Below, in pieces: positions 16,410 through 24,459 of a DNA stretch of 64,000 nucleotides. The notes under the pieces were generated by a model. The model was given only the letters and a program-made list of their open reading frames with translations. It ran no database searches and was not told where the DNA came from. Source of the DNA: Hymenobacter montanus (GTDB lineage Bacteria > Bacteroidota > Bacteroidia > Cytophagales > Hymenobacteraceae); assembly GCF_014699115.1 (NCBI RefSeq), contig NZ_JACXAD010000002.1:62001-126000 (forward strand), written 5' to 3'. A program made the translations under genes and the position numbers. The first letter of the stretch is position 1. The number at the start of each line of letters is the position of its first letter.

Positions 16410-16871
16410 ATGCAAGCGCTGGACCTGCCGCCTTTCGAGGCCAAACTTACGCAATCGCCCACGAACCAACCCCTAATCTGGGATGGGTTGCGGCGTAAGC
16501 ACGTTGTCCTGACGCCCGAGGAATGGGTGCGTCAGCACATGGTGCACTACCTCACCGACCACCTCGGCTACCCCCGGGGCCTGTTGGCCCTGGAACGGGG
16601 CCTGCGCTACAACCAGCGCCAGAAACGCACCGACCTGCTGGCCCTGAATCCGGACGGCAAGCCCTTGCTGCTGGTCGAGTGCAAGGCGTCCTCCGTAGTC
16701 ATCGACGCCGCCGTGGCCCGGCAGGCCACCACCTATAACCAAACCATTGGGGCCCCGCTGCTGCTGCTCACCAACGGGCTGGTGCACTACTGTTGGCGAG
16801 TCGATTTTGCGCAACGCACCAACGAGCGGTTAGCCGAGATTCCGGCCTTCGCCGCTGCTATACACTTGTAG
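16410..16871 (+). CDS. stand-alone HsdR N-terminal-type nuclease-domain protein
   Basis: A 153-residue protein equivalent to the N-terminal domain of type I restriction R subunits. The PD-(D/E)xK core reads RTDLLALNPDGKPLLLVECK, with Asp75, Glu90 and Lys92 in place and the helix AVARQATTYN after it. No helicase, specificity or methylase gene is nearby, so this is not a type I system. Bacteroidota often carry this single-domain protein. The ATG at 16410 is preferred over TTG 16401, although GGAGGTG sits directly in front of it. It may bind or cut DNA; that is not shown. Confidence 0.8.
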   Translation: MQALDLPPFEAKLTQSPTNQPLIWDGLRRKHVVLTPEEWVRQHMVHYLTDHLGYPRGLLALERGLRYNQRQKRTDLLALNPDGKPLLLVECKASSVVIDAAVARQATTYNQTIGAPLLLLTNGLVHYCWRVDFAQRTNERLAEIPAFAAAIHL

Positions 16872-16929
16872 CGCACCGCTGCCCGAGCCATATGGGCTGC
16901 CCGTATACGGGCAGCCGTTTATGCAACAA

Positions 16930-16963
16930 AAAGCCCGGCCGCAACTGCTTGCGGTCGGGCTTT
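16930..16963. terminator. bidirectional terminator
   Basis: A 15-bp stem with one G-T pair (16930-16944/16949-16963, AAAGCCCGGCCGCAA) has a four-base loop, between the converging nuclease-domain gene and the 105-aa secreted protein gene. Confidence 0.8.
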
Positions 16964-16989
16964 GAAGGATACCAGAAGGTGATCTGGAA

Positions 16990-17307
16990 TTAGTTTTTCG
17001 ACTTGATTTTGGTTTTTTTGCCCTTTTCCTTCTCCTTCATTTTATCGTCAGCCGGTGCGGGTTGCATATTAAGGTCCACAGCAGCGGGTTGTACCGTTGT
17101 CGTGGTCGACTCGACGATAGAGGTGGCTGCCGGAGCCGGGGCTTGGGTTGCGGCGGGTGCCGTAGCGTCGGGAGTAGCGGGAGTAACCGTAGACTTAGTC
17201 TGAGTGCTGATGCTGGTTTGAGCACTTGCGGAATAGCCACCAACGGTGAGCAATAGTGCGACGAGAACAAGTTGCTTTTTCAATGTACTAATGGTTAAGG
17301 TGAACAA
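16990..17307 (-). CDS. small secreted low-complexity protein, 105 aa
   Basis: A signal peptide (QLVLVALLLTVGGYSASAQ, cleavage after about residue 30) is followed by a Thr/Ala/Pro-rich region and a strongly lysine-rich tail (KEKEKGKKTKIKSKN). No known domain is visible. The basic tail could bind the envelope or nucleic acid, but this is a guess. The start is the ATG at 17307; a shorter N-terminus is possible. It stands alone upstream of an AT-rich 320-base gap. Confidence 0.6.
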   Translation of the reverse strand: MFTLTISTLKKQLVLVALLLTVGGYSASAQTSISTQTKSTVTPATPDATAPAATQAPAPAATSIVESTTTTVQPAAVDLNMQPAPADDKMKEKEKGKKTKIKSKN

Positions 17308-17630
17308 TAAGATGTATAAGCAAATAACAAGGCTTTTACCAGAACCTCAACGGAACTGGGCAGGAAGGGTTACGTTTTTAGAAATATTTTTTCCAAATGC
17401 GCCCTGTTTTTACAATATACTTCTGCTAATCAATGATTTATTTTATTGATGCAGATTGTTTGTTGCGCACGCAAACGTCCGGGCCGCCCGAGTGCGCTGA
17501 CAGCCCGGCTCACCTGTCGCACCCGTTACTGGTTGAAGCTAGGTCATCGGCTGGGCCATTGCTTCGATTAGTTTCGCTCGCCAAACGAAAGGATTTACCC
17601 GCCATTCAGGGAAGTGCTCAGTTGGTTGAG
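17308..17630. other. AT-rich gap before the sulfatase-fold gene end
   Basis: About 320 bases without a gene. The part next to 17308 presumably carries the promoter of the 105-aa secreted protein; the rest shows no structure I can name. Confidence 0.5.
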
Positions 17631-19535
17631 TCACTTGTACAGCCGGTTATCCAGCAGCCCGTTCACATAGAATTGCACGCAGGCGCGCAGCTCATTGCCG
17701 TATTTCTGCACCAGCGCCGGGTCTGGGTTGGCCACCGGCTGGCTTGGCATAAAATGCGTTTGGTAGGGGTAGAGCTGAACGGAGTTATCATTCCTTAGCT
17801 CCGCCACAAAATCCGAATGCACCAGGTAGTACGAGTCGCCTTCGCGGAAAAGGGCCCGCCCGGGCCGGGCCGGGTCGAACACCGAGGAGCCGAAGGGCAG
17901 CAAAAACCGTTGCTCCTGTTGCAGCCCAAGGACGTCGAGCACCGAAGCCGGCACATCTACTTGCTGAGTGATGCGGCCGGGGTTGGTGGCCGGCAAGCTT
18001 TGGCCCGGCCGAAAAAACAGCAGGGGCGTTTTGTGGTAACCCAGCGGGTTCTGGTAGCCGGGCTGGTCGGACTGCGAGGTGTGGTCGGCCGTGAGCACGA
18101 ACAGCGTGTGCGCATACCACGGCTGCTGGCGGGCCGCCCGGAAGAAGCGTTGCAGGGCCAGATCGGTGTAGGCAATGGTAGGGTGAATGGGCTGCGTACC
18201 AGCCGGTAACTTCCCCCGGTAGCCGGCCGGCACCGTGAAGGGCTCGTGCGCGCTGAGCGTGAACAGCGTCGCGAAAAACGGCTGCTTGGTCGCGCTGAGC
18301 TGCCGGTTGAAGTACTGCAGATACGGCTCATCGAAAATGCCCCAGTGGCCGTCGTAATCGGGGCTGTTGCTGCTGCCGGGGTACTCGTTCAGGCCGTAGT
18401 AGTGCTGCACCCCCGCCATGCCAGCAAACATGTCGAAGCCCATCGTGCCATTAATCCCCCCGTGGTACATGGCCGTGGCGTAGCCGTGGCGACCCAGTAT
18501 TTCGCCCAGGCCGTGTAGCTCGGCCGTCTGGAAGCTGGAGGTGATGAACGACTGATCCATTAGCGAGGGCAAGCCCGCCAGCACGGCCGGCAGCGCCTCG
18601 ATGGAGCGGCGGCCGTTGGCGTAGTTATCCCGCATCAGCCGCGCACCAGGAGCGGCGGCCAGCGAATCGAAGAAGGGCGTGTAGCCGCCCCGGCCGCCGT
18701 TTTCCCCGCCGGTGTATTCCGAGCCGAAGCTTTCGAGCAGCAGCAGCACCACGTTGTCGGGCCCGGCCCCGGTAGCGCGGGCGGGCAGGGACCCGGCACC
18801 CAGAAAAGGGCGCAGCGCCGCATCGGTGGCAAAATAGTTTTTGCGCTCCATCGGGACTTCCTCTATCGATTTGAGGACGGTGAAGGTGCTATTCAGGGCC
18901 AGGTGCCCCAGCACGGCCGGCTGCTGCTCGAAGGCCGCGCCGGTGCGTAAAGGCTTTAGCTGCAGGCCACCCCGCAAGCCCAGCACCACCAGTCCGGCTA
19001 CCAGCACAAGTTCCACCAACCGCTGCGCCCAGCGGGGCCGGTTAGCCGGGGCGGCTTCGGCCGCCCGAGGCATGGGGCACAGCCGCCAGAGCAGGTATAC
19101 CAGCGCGGCCAGCGGCACCGCCAGGTACCAGTAGTGGGCCCCGATCTGGCCGGCTTGGCGCTGCAAGTCGTCGCCAATCGTGTGCCACTCGTTGCTGAGC
19201 CGGCGACCAATAAATTTGAAGTACTCCCAGTCGATAACATTGAGCAGAAAACCGGGAATGTTGAGCAGCACAAACAGCCCGCGTAGCCACTGCTGCCCGC
19301 GCCGCGCCGAAGCGGGCAACAACAGCGAGAGCAGCACCAGCGGCAGGTTCAGCCACAGCAGGGCCGAAATGTCGAACCGCCACCCGTGGACGAAGGCCAG
19401 CAGCACCGCCCCCAGCTCAATACCCCGAAAAGTGCTGAAATTGAACAGGTAAAACCCCAGGCGTAGCAGCGTGTAGACGCCCAGCAGCAAAGCAAAACGG
19501 CGCCCCAGCAGGCGAATGGCAGGCGAAGGAAACAT
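17631..19535 (-). CDS. LTA-synthase-family sulfatase-fold membrane enzyme
   Basis: A 634-residue inner-membrane protein with five N-terminal hydrophobic segments (to about residue 190) and a periplasmic alkaline-phosphatase-superfamily domain. Metal ligands are visible in NVVLLLLESFGSEY (Glu, about 255) and TADHTSQSD (about 480). The catalytic hydroxyl residue lies in NGRRSIEALPAVLAGLPS (about 310). Relatives transfer phosphoglycerol or phosphoethanolamine to envelope glycans or lipids. The frame is open to 19682, but the start is placed at ATG 19535 (MFPSPAIRLLGRR), just before the first membrane segment. Confidence 0.82.
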   Translation of the reverse strand: MFPSPAIRLLGRRFALLLGVYTLLRLGFYLFNFSTFRGIELGAVLLAFVHGWRFDISALLWLNLPLVLLSLLLPASARRGQQWLRGLFVLLNIPGFLLNVIDWEYFKFIGRRLSNEWHTIGDDLQRQAGQIGAHYWYLAVPLAALVYLLWRLCPMPRAAEAAPANRPRWAQRLVELVLVAGLVVLGLRGGLQLKPLRTGAAFEQQPAVLGHLALNSTFTVLKSIEEVPMERKNYFATDAALRPFLGAGSLPARATGAGPDNVVLLLLESFGSEYTGGENGGRGGYTPFFDSLAAAPGARLMRDNYANGRRSIEALPAVLAGLPSLMDQSFITSSFQTAELHGLGEILGRHGYATAMYHGGINGTMGFDMFAGMAGVQHYYGLNEYPGSSNSPDYDGHWGIFDEPYLQYFNRQLSATKQPFFATLFTLSAHEPFTVPAGYRGKLPAGTQPIHPTIAYTDLALQRFFRAARQQPWYAHTLFVLTADHTSQSDQPGYQNPLGYHKTPLLFFRPGQSLPATNPGRITQQVDVPASVLDVLGLQQEQRFLLPFGSSVFDPARPGRALFREGDSYYLVHSDFVAELRNDNSVQLYPYQTHFMPSQPVANPDPALVQKYGNELRACVQFYVNGLLDNRLYK

Positions 19536-19912
19536 GGAGATAGATTGAGAATGAAAGCTTGTCGTTGCCAGCGACGCCCGGTAATTCCTGGGCTGGCCGT
19601 GAGCAGCCCGGTAGGATAATTTTTTAGCTAACCGCGGGCAGTTTGCCGGAGTAGCAAAAAGCGCTGGGGTCCTGGCAGACATCGGGGCTCCACACCGCTC
19701 AGCCGGTTGTAGCCCCCAAGCTATCCGCCATTATTAGACCAATAATGTAAAGCAAGAGAGGATTAAAGGAGCGGGCCAATACGTCGAAGCTCCGGTGACT
19801 ATCACCAATTGGGTAAGCACAATCGACAGGTATTACCCAACCGAACGGGTGACAGTGGAATTCTTATCGGACGTAATCGGGTGTTGTGCACCAGCTTCAT
19901 GGAAGTTGAGGT
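19536..19912. other. intergenic region with one short palindrome
   Basis: About 380 bases lie between two minus-strand genes. TTGGGTAA (19809-19816) pairs with TTACCCAA (19833-19840). Nothing else is recognisable. Confidence 0.5.
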
Positions 19913-20935
19913 TTAATCGCAAGCCATACCAAAATGGTCTACCAGATGTTGCCAGACAGTATCGCGGCCACCTTGGTCCGGCTTATAAATAATCCGGTAC
20001 GGGAAAGTAATCCCACCATGATCGGCTATGTTTTTAACCCAAGCCTTTGGTGAATCCCGATAGCCAAAATAATAGTCGCCCGCATTGCCAACGATTGTTA
20101 CCTGGCCGTTATCAAGATGGGCATAGTCCTGCTCGCTACGATAATGCCTATTGATAGATGCATTGAGTTTGTCGTACCTGCCCTCCTGCATGGTAAAGGG
20201 CCCCTGCTGTAATGCAATACGGCTGCTTGCTGCAAAAAGGGGGATCCCGCAGATCGCCAGTGGCTTCACATTCAACAATAACACAATCATAGGTGGGTTG
20301 CATTCATCAATATGACAAGCAACATCCTTGACACTAGCCATTGCGGCACCAGTTGTGCCAATGACGTAAAAAGATTTACCAATCATGTCGCCATACTTCT
20401 GCGTTAAAAATGGCGTGCTATACAGGCTTGTAATACCATTGGTATCTGCTACGGTATATTTATTGGAGAAGGCTTTTCCCCCGCTGAAGAATGAATCTGT
20501 TACAGCGTTATAATCTGATGCTTCATCACCCAGTTCGTCGATAACAATAGCGGCTGTTTGCGGACTAAACTGATATACCGGATACAACCTCCCAAATCGC
20601 GTGCTTGCTTCGAGCGGTAATATGATTAGTGAATCTCGTCGGGCGGGTCGTTCTATAGTAGCCGTAACAAGGGGAGGGTTCCCTGGGGCAAGGTTTGCCG
20701 GCCCTTTCGTGGCTGAATCTCGTTGGGTAGGCTGGCCTCTATTATTCGTAACGGTTTTATGATGAGGTGCTTCTACGTTTCCTGGTCCTTTCGTGGCAGC
20801 CTGCTCGCATGCGCCTAACAGCAAGGCTGCCGCAATCAGCAGGCCCAAGGAATGGCTGACACGAGAAAAGAAGTAGCTTGACCGAGCGATGGTATATGTT
20901 GTTAGAGACTTTCCGTTAACACGCTTGAAAAGCAA
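19913..20935 (-). CDS. hypothetical lipoprotein, about 340 aa
   Basis: I do not recognise the family. A lipoprotein signal is clear (SLGLLIAAALLLGAC), then a Pro/Thr/Lys-rich spacer with two imperfect repeats containing ATKGPGN and ATKGPAN, then a mixed domain with two cysteine-containing stretches (VACHIDECNPP; LAICGIPLF). No ATG precedes the signal peptide at a sensible distance. The TTG at 20935 is chosen because it gives a normal basic n-region (LLFKRVNGK), and it overlaps the upstream gene by 34 bases, which suggests coupling. The true start may differ. Confidence 0.5.
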   Translation of the reverse strand: MLFKRVNGKSLTTYTIARSSYFFSRVSHSLGLLIAAALLLGACEQAATKGPGNVEAPHHKTVTNNRGQPTQRDSATKGPANLAPGNPPLVTATIERPARRDSLIILPLEASTRFGRLYPVYQFSPQTAAIVIDELGDEASDYNAVTDSFFSGGKAFSNKYTVADTNGITSLYSTPFLTQKYGDMIGKSFYVIGTTGAAMASVKDVACHIDECNPPMIVLLLNVKPLAICGIPLFAASSRIALQQGPFTMQEGRYDKLNASINRHYRSEQDYAHLDNGQVTIVGNAGDYYFGYRDSPKAWVKNIADHGGITFPYRIIYKPDQGGRDTVWQHLVDHFGMACD

Positions 20936-21474
20936 ATTAATATAAATAAAATGGGCCAGCCTATCAGATAGCTTAGCTGCAACCACCGCCAGCTTCGGCC
21001 CCGCCCTCTTACCAGAATGACAAGGCACAGGATATAGCCTATGGGAAGCACTAATGGTACAGGGGCAAATATCCAGAAAACGACGGCCCAAAATGGCGCA
21101 TTCACGGTCTCATCATAGCGGCTATCATACCATCGGGTCATTAATCCCGGCTTCAACTGATGGCTGTTTAGGTAGTCTTCGAAGTCCGCCTTAGCTCCGA
21201 ATCTCTGCACGCTTCCGTTTCGTTCGTTTACTACGAAAAACAGGCTGTCTCCTAAGGTGCTGATGGTGTGTCCCTTGTAGAAGTAGAACCGCGTAAAGCA
21301 GACATTAAATTCGTATAGGCATACCATGTAAGAGGATGTCCCATCATAATCCAGGGTATGGCCATAAGGAGTGGGCTCTCTAAAAGCAGAGAGCCCACCC
21401 GCCCGTGAAGGCTTGCTACTAATGATGAACCAAGCTAGCAGGCAACCCAGCAGAAAAGGGAAACGGCTGCACAT
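20902..21474 (-). CDS. hypothetical exported membrane protein, 190 aa
   Basis: A signal-like N-terminus (FPFLLGCLLAWFIISS) is followed by a soluble segment of about 100 residues and two hydrophobic helices near the C-terminus (APFWAVVFWIFAPVPLVLP; YLIGWPILFILICFSS). They are separated by a short basic loop, RGRGRSW. No known domain is seen. Its last 34 bases overlap the likely start of the lipoprotein gene, so the two probably form a small operon. GC content is lower than in the flanking ald gene. Confidence 0.55.
   Translation of the reverse strand: MCSRFPFLLGCLLAWFIISSKPSRAGGLSAFREPTPYGHTLDYDGTSSYMVCLYEFNVCFTRFYFYKGHTISTLGDSLFFVVNERNGSVQRFGAKADFEDYLNSHQLKPGLMTRWYDSRYDETVNAPFWAVVFWIFAPVPLVLPIGYILCLVILVRGRGRSWRWLQLSYLIGWPILFILICFSSVLTESL
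21371..21398. repeat. perfect 10-bp hairpin inside the 190-aa gene
   Basis: GTGGGCTCTC (21371-21380) and GAGAGCCCAC (21389-21398) pair perfectly around TAAAAGCA. The hairpin falls in the first 35 codons of the minus-strand coding sequence. Confidence 0.75.
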
Positions 21475-21517
21475 GAAATTATGCTCCCTACCTTTTTCTA
21501 AGGTTTCCTTGCTCCGC

Positions 21518-22645
<1,128 letters not shown>

Positions 22646-22698
22646 GGAGCGGAGGGGTGGGAGTGGAGGTTAATTCAGCAAGGCTAAAAGTCGAGCCG

Positions 22699-22706
22699 CA
22701 AAGATA
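22699..22706 (-). promoter_or_regulatory. -7 box of ald (TATCTTTG)
   Basis: A perfect TAnnTTTG match on the minus strand lies 53 bases before the ald ATG. No TTG is found 19-21 bases further upstream. Confidence 0.5.
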
Positions 22707-22798
22707 GGGCACTAGGGCGCAGCCTTTGCTGCGTCTGGCCCGCCAATACGCAAGCAAAATAACCAAAACGGTTGCCCGCCCCGGCGTAGTACCACGCC

Positions 22799-23317
22799 CT
22801 ACTCCGCCAGTAGCCCGGCCAGGTCCAGGGCGCGGGTGTACATCTGCACCTGGCCATCGGGCGCCGTGGGCCACTGCTCCCGGGGCCGGTCCCAGTACGA
22901 CTCCACGCCGTTGCCGTCGGGGTCGTCCAGGTAGAGGGCTTCCGACACGCCGTGGTCGGCCGAGCCGGTGAGGGGGTAGTTGGCGGCCACCAGCTGCCGA
23001 AGCGCCCCGGCCAATTCGGCCCGGGTAGCGTAGAGAATGGCGGTGTGGTACAGGCCCGCCCCGTGTCGTCGGGCGGGCGGCCCGCCCAAGCTGTGCCAGG
23101 TGTTGAGCCCGAGGTGATGATGGTAGCCGCCGGCCGAAATAAACGCTACCTGATTGCCGTATCGCTGCATGACTTTAAAGCCCAGGATGTCGCGGTAGAA
23201 GCCCAGGGCTTTGTCAAGGTCCGTAACCTGCAAATGGACGTGGCCAATGCGGGTCTGAGCCGGGACCTCGTAAGCGGCTTCAGCAGCCGGAGCTGCGGGG
23301 GGCGGGAGAGTTTCCAT
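22799..23317 (-). CDS. VOC-family protein, CatE-like
   Basis: A 172-residue protein with one vicinal-oxygen-chelate module pair. The first unit starts RIGHVHLQVTDLDKALGFYR (about 23-42), giving metal-ligand His26 or 28, followed by GYHHHLGLNTW (about 68-78). The second unit shows GLYHTAILYATRAEL and the late ligand Glu in DPDGNGVESYWDRP. This is the layout of extradiol-dioxygenase-like CatE proteins, but it covers only about half of a full catechol-2,3-dioxygenase. The substrate is unknown. It is separated from ald by about 150 bases. Confidence 0.75.
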   Translation of the reverse strand: METLPPPAAPAAEAAYEVPAQTRIGHVHLQVTDLDKALGFYRDILGFKVMQRYGNQVAFISAGGYHHHLGLNTWHSLGGPPARRHGAGLYHTAILYATRAELAGALRQLVAANYPLTGSADHGVSEALYLDDPDGNGVESYWDRPREQWPTAPDGQVQMYTRALDLAGLLAE

Positions 23318-23363
23318 TCGTTAAAGAAGGTAGTTGAAAATCATACCCTCAAAATTTAACCAA

Positions 23364-23395
23364 AGAAAAAGGCCCTGCCAAACCGGCGGAGCCTT
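23364..23395 (-). terminator. likely terminator of the DUF1573 gene
   Basis: On the minus strand AAGGCTCCGCC-GGTTT-GGCAGGGCCTT forms an imperfect stem followed by TTTTTC, about 55 bases after the stop at 23452. Confidence 0.55.
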
Positions 23396-23451
23396 CATCA
23401 TCAACCTGTACGGATGCGTGAACTTTTCAGGTCCGTTAATGGCTACGACCC

Positions 23452-24222
23452 TTACTTGAATGGAACCGCTGTCCCGCTTTCCTTCACCATGCTGTTGCCG
23501 CTGAGGTCGCGCGCAATCGTGGCTCGGAGCGTGATTTTGGCGTCGCCACTCAGGTCGTTGGAGGTGATGGTCACTACATTGCTCACTTCTCCGAGCTGGC
23601 GCTGGCTGTACAGCAGCTCAACCACCTGGCTTTGGCCGGGGGCAATGGGATTGGGAGGGGTCCGGTAGCTTACGCAGTAGCAGGCAGAGGTGAGGGCCCC
23701 GAGCACCAGCGGCGTTTTGCCCGTGTTTTTCACCGTGAAGCGGGCAATGGGCTGCTGGCCAACCTCCATTTTGCCAAAATCGTGGCTGCTCCGGTCGAGC
23801 ACCAGGTGCGGCGACTGCGCCAGCTGGGCCGGGGTCAGGTTGGCCTTCACTTCTTCCTTGGTGAGCACCGTGCCTTTGATGCTGAGCGCCTTGCTGGGCT
23901 CGGTGGCGTTGCTGGTCACGGTCACCGTTTTGTTGAAGACGCCGGGCCGGCCGGCGCTGTTGTACACGGCCTGCACCATGCCCGACTTACCAGGCAACAC
24001 CGGAGTCTTAGTCCAGTCGGGAGTGGTGCAGCCGCAGCTGGCCTGCACGTTGGCAATAACTATCGGCTGATTGCCAGTGTTCTTGAATTTGAACACGTAA
24101 GTTGCCATCGTCCCTTCGGGCACCTTGCCGAAGTCGTGGTTGTCGGTTTCAAATTGCAGCACGCCCTGGGCGCGAGCCGTACAAGCAAAGGCCAGCAGGC
24201 CAAGAGTCAGGAGTTTTTTCAT
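23452..24222 (-). CDS. DUF1573 protein, two ASH-like domains, secreted
   Basis: A 256-residue protein with a signal peptide (MKKLLTLGLLAFACTARAQG) and two tandem immunoglobulin-like DUF1573 domains. The first starts NHDFGKVPEGTMATYVFKFK and contains ASCGCTTPDWTKTPVLPGKSG; the second starts SHDFGKMEVGQQPIARFTV and contains ACYCVSY and PIAPGQSQ. Such proteins are abundant in the Bacteroidota envelope; their job is unknown. The start at 24222 is fixed by the signal peptide, although the frame extends upstream. It is divergent from the E1 gene. Confidence 0.85.
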   Translation of the reverse strand: MKKLLTLGLLAFACTARAQGVLQFETDNHDFGKVPEGTMATYVFKFKNTGNQPIVIANVQASCGCTTPDWTKTPVLPGKSGMVQAVYNSAGRPGVFNKTVTVTSNATEPSKALSIKGTVLTKEEVKANLTPAQLAQSPHLVLDRSSHDFGKMEVGQQPIARFTVKNTGKTPLVLGALTSACYCVSYRTPPNPIAPGQSQVVELLYSQRQLGEVSNVVTITSNDLSGDAKITLRATIARDLSGNSMVKESGTAVPFK

Positions 24223-24341
24223 AATCTTAACAGCTGAGCTACCAGCCGGGTACGGGCAACGGCTACCCGGCGGCGTTACAAGGATAAAAAGGAGAGCGGC
24301 GCGCAGTCCGATTAGGCCCAAACAACCAGCCCTTCATCACC

Positions 24342-24349
24342 CAAATATA
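24342..24349 (-). promoter_or_regulatory. -7 box candidate for the DUF1573 gene (TATATTTG)
   Basis: A perfect TAnnTTTG octamer on the minus strand lies about 120 bases before the start codon. No clear -33 element is seen. Confidence 0.4.
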
Positions 24350-24390
24350 CGCCTAAACCCGCTGGCCCCACCGACCCGGCCTCGATTCCC

Positions 24391-24398
24391 TATTTTTG
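24391..24398 (+). promoter_or_regulatory. -7 box candidate for the E1 fusion gene (TATTTTTG)
   Basis: A perfect TAnnTTTG octamer lies 61 bases before the E1 ATG. The -33 region lacks TTG at the usual spacing. Confidence 0.45.
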
Positions 24399-24459
24399 CG
24401 CCACGGCTCCGGCCGCCCGCTCCTTACCAGCTAATTCCCACCCTCCGTTTAATTACGTT

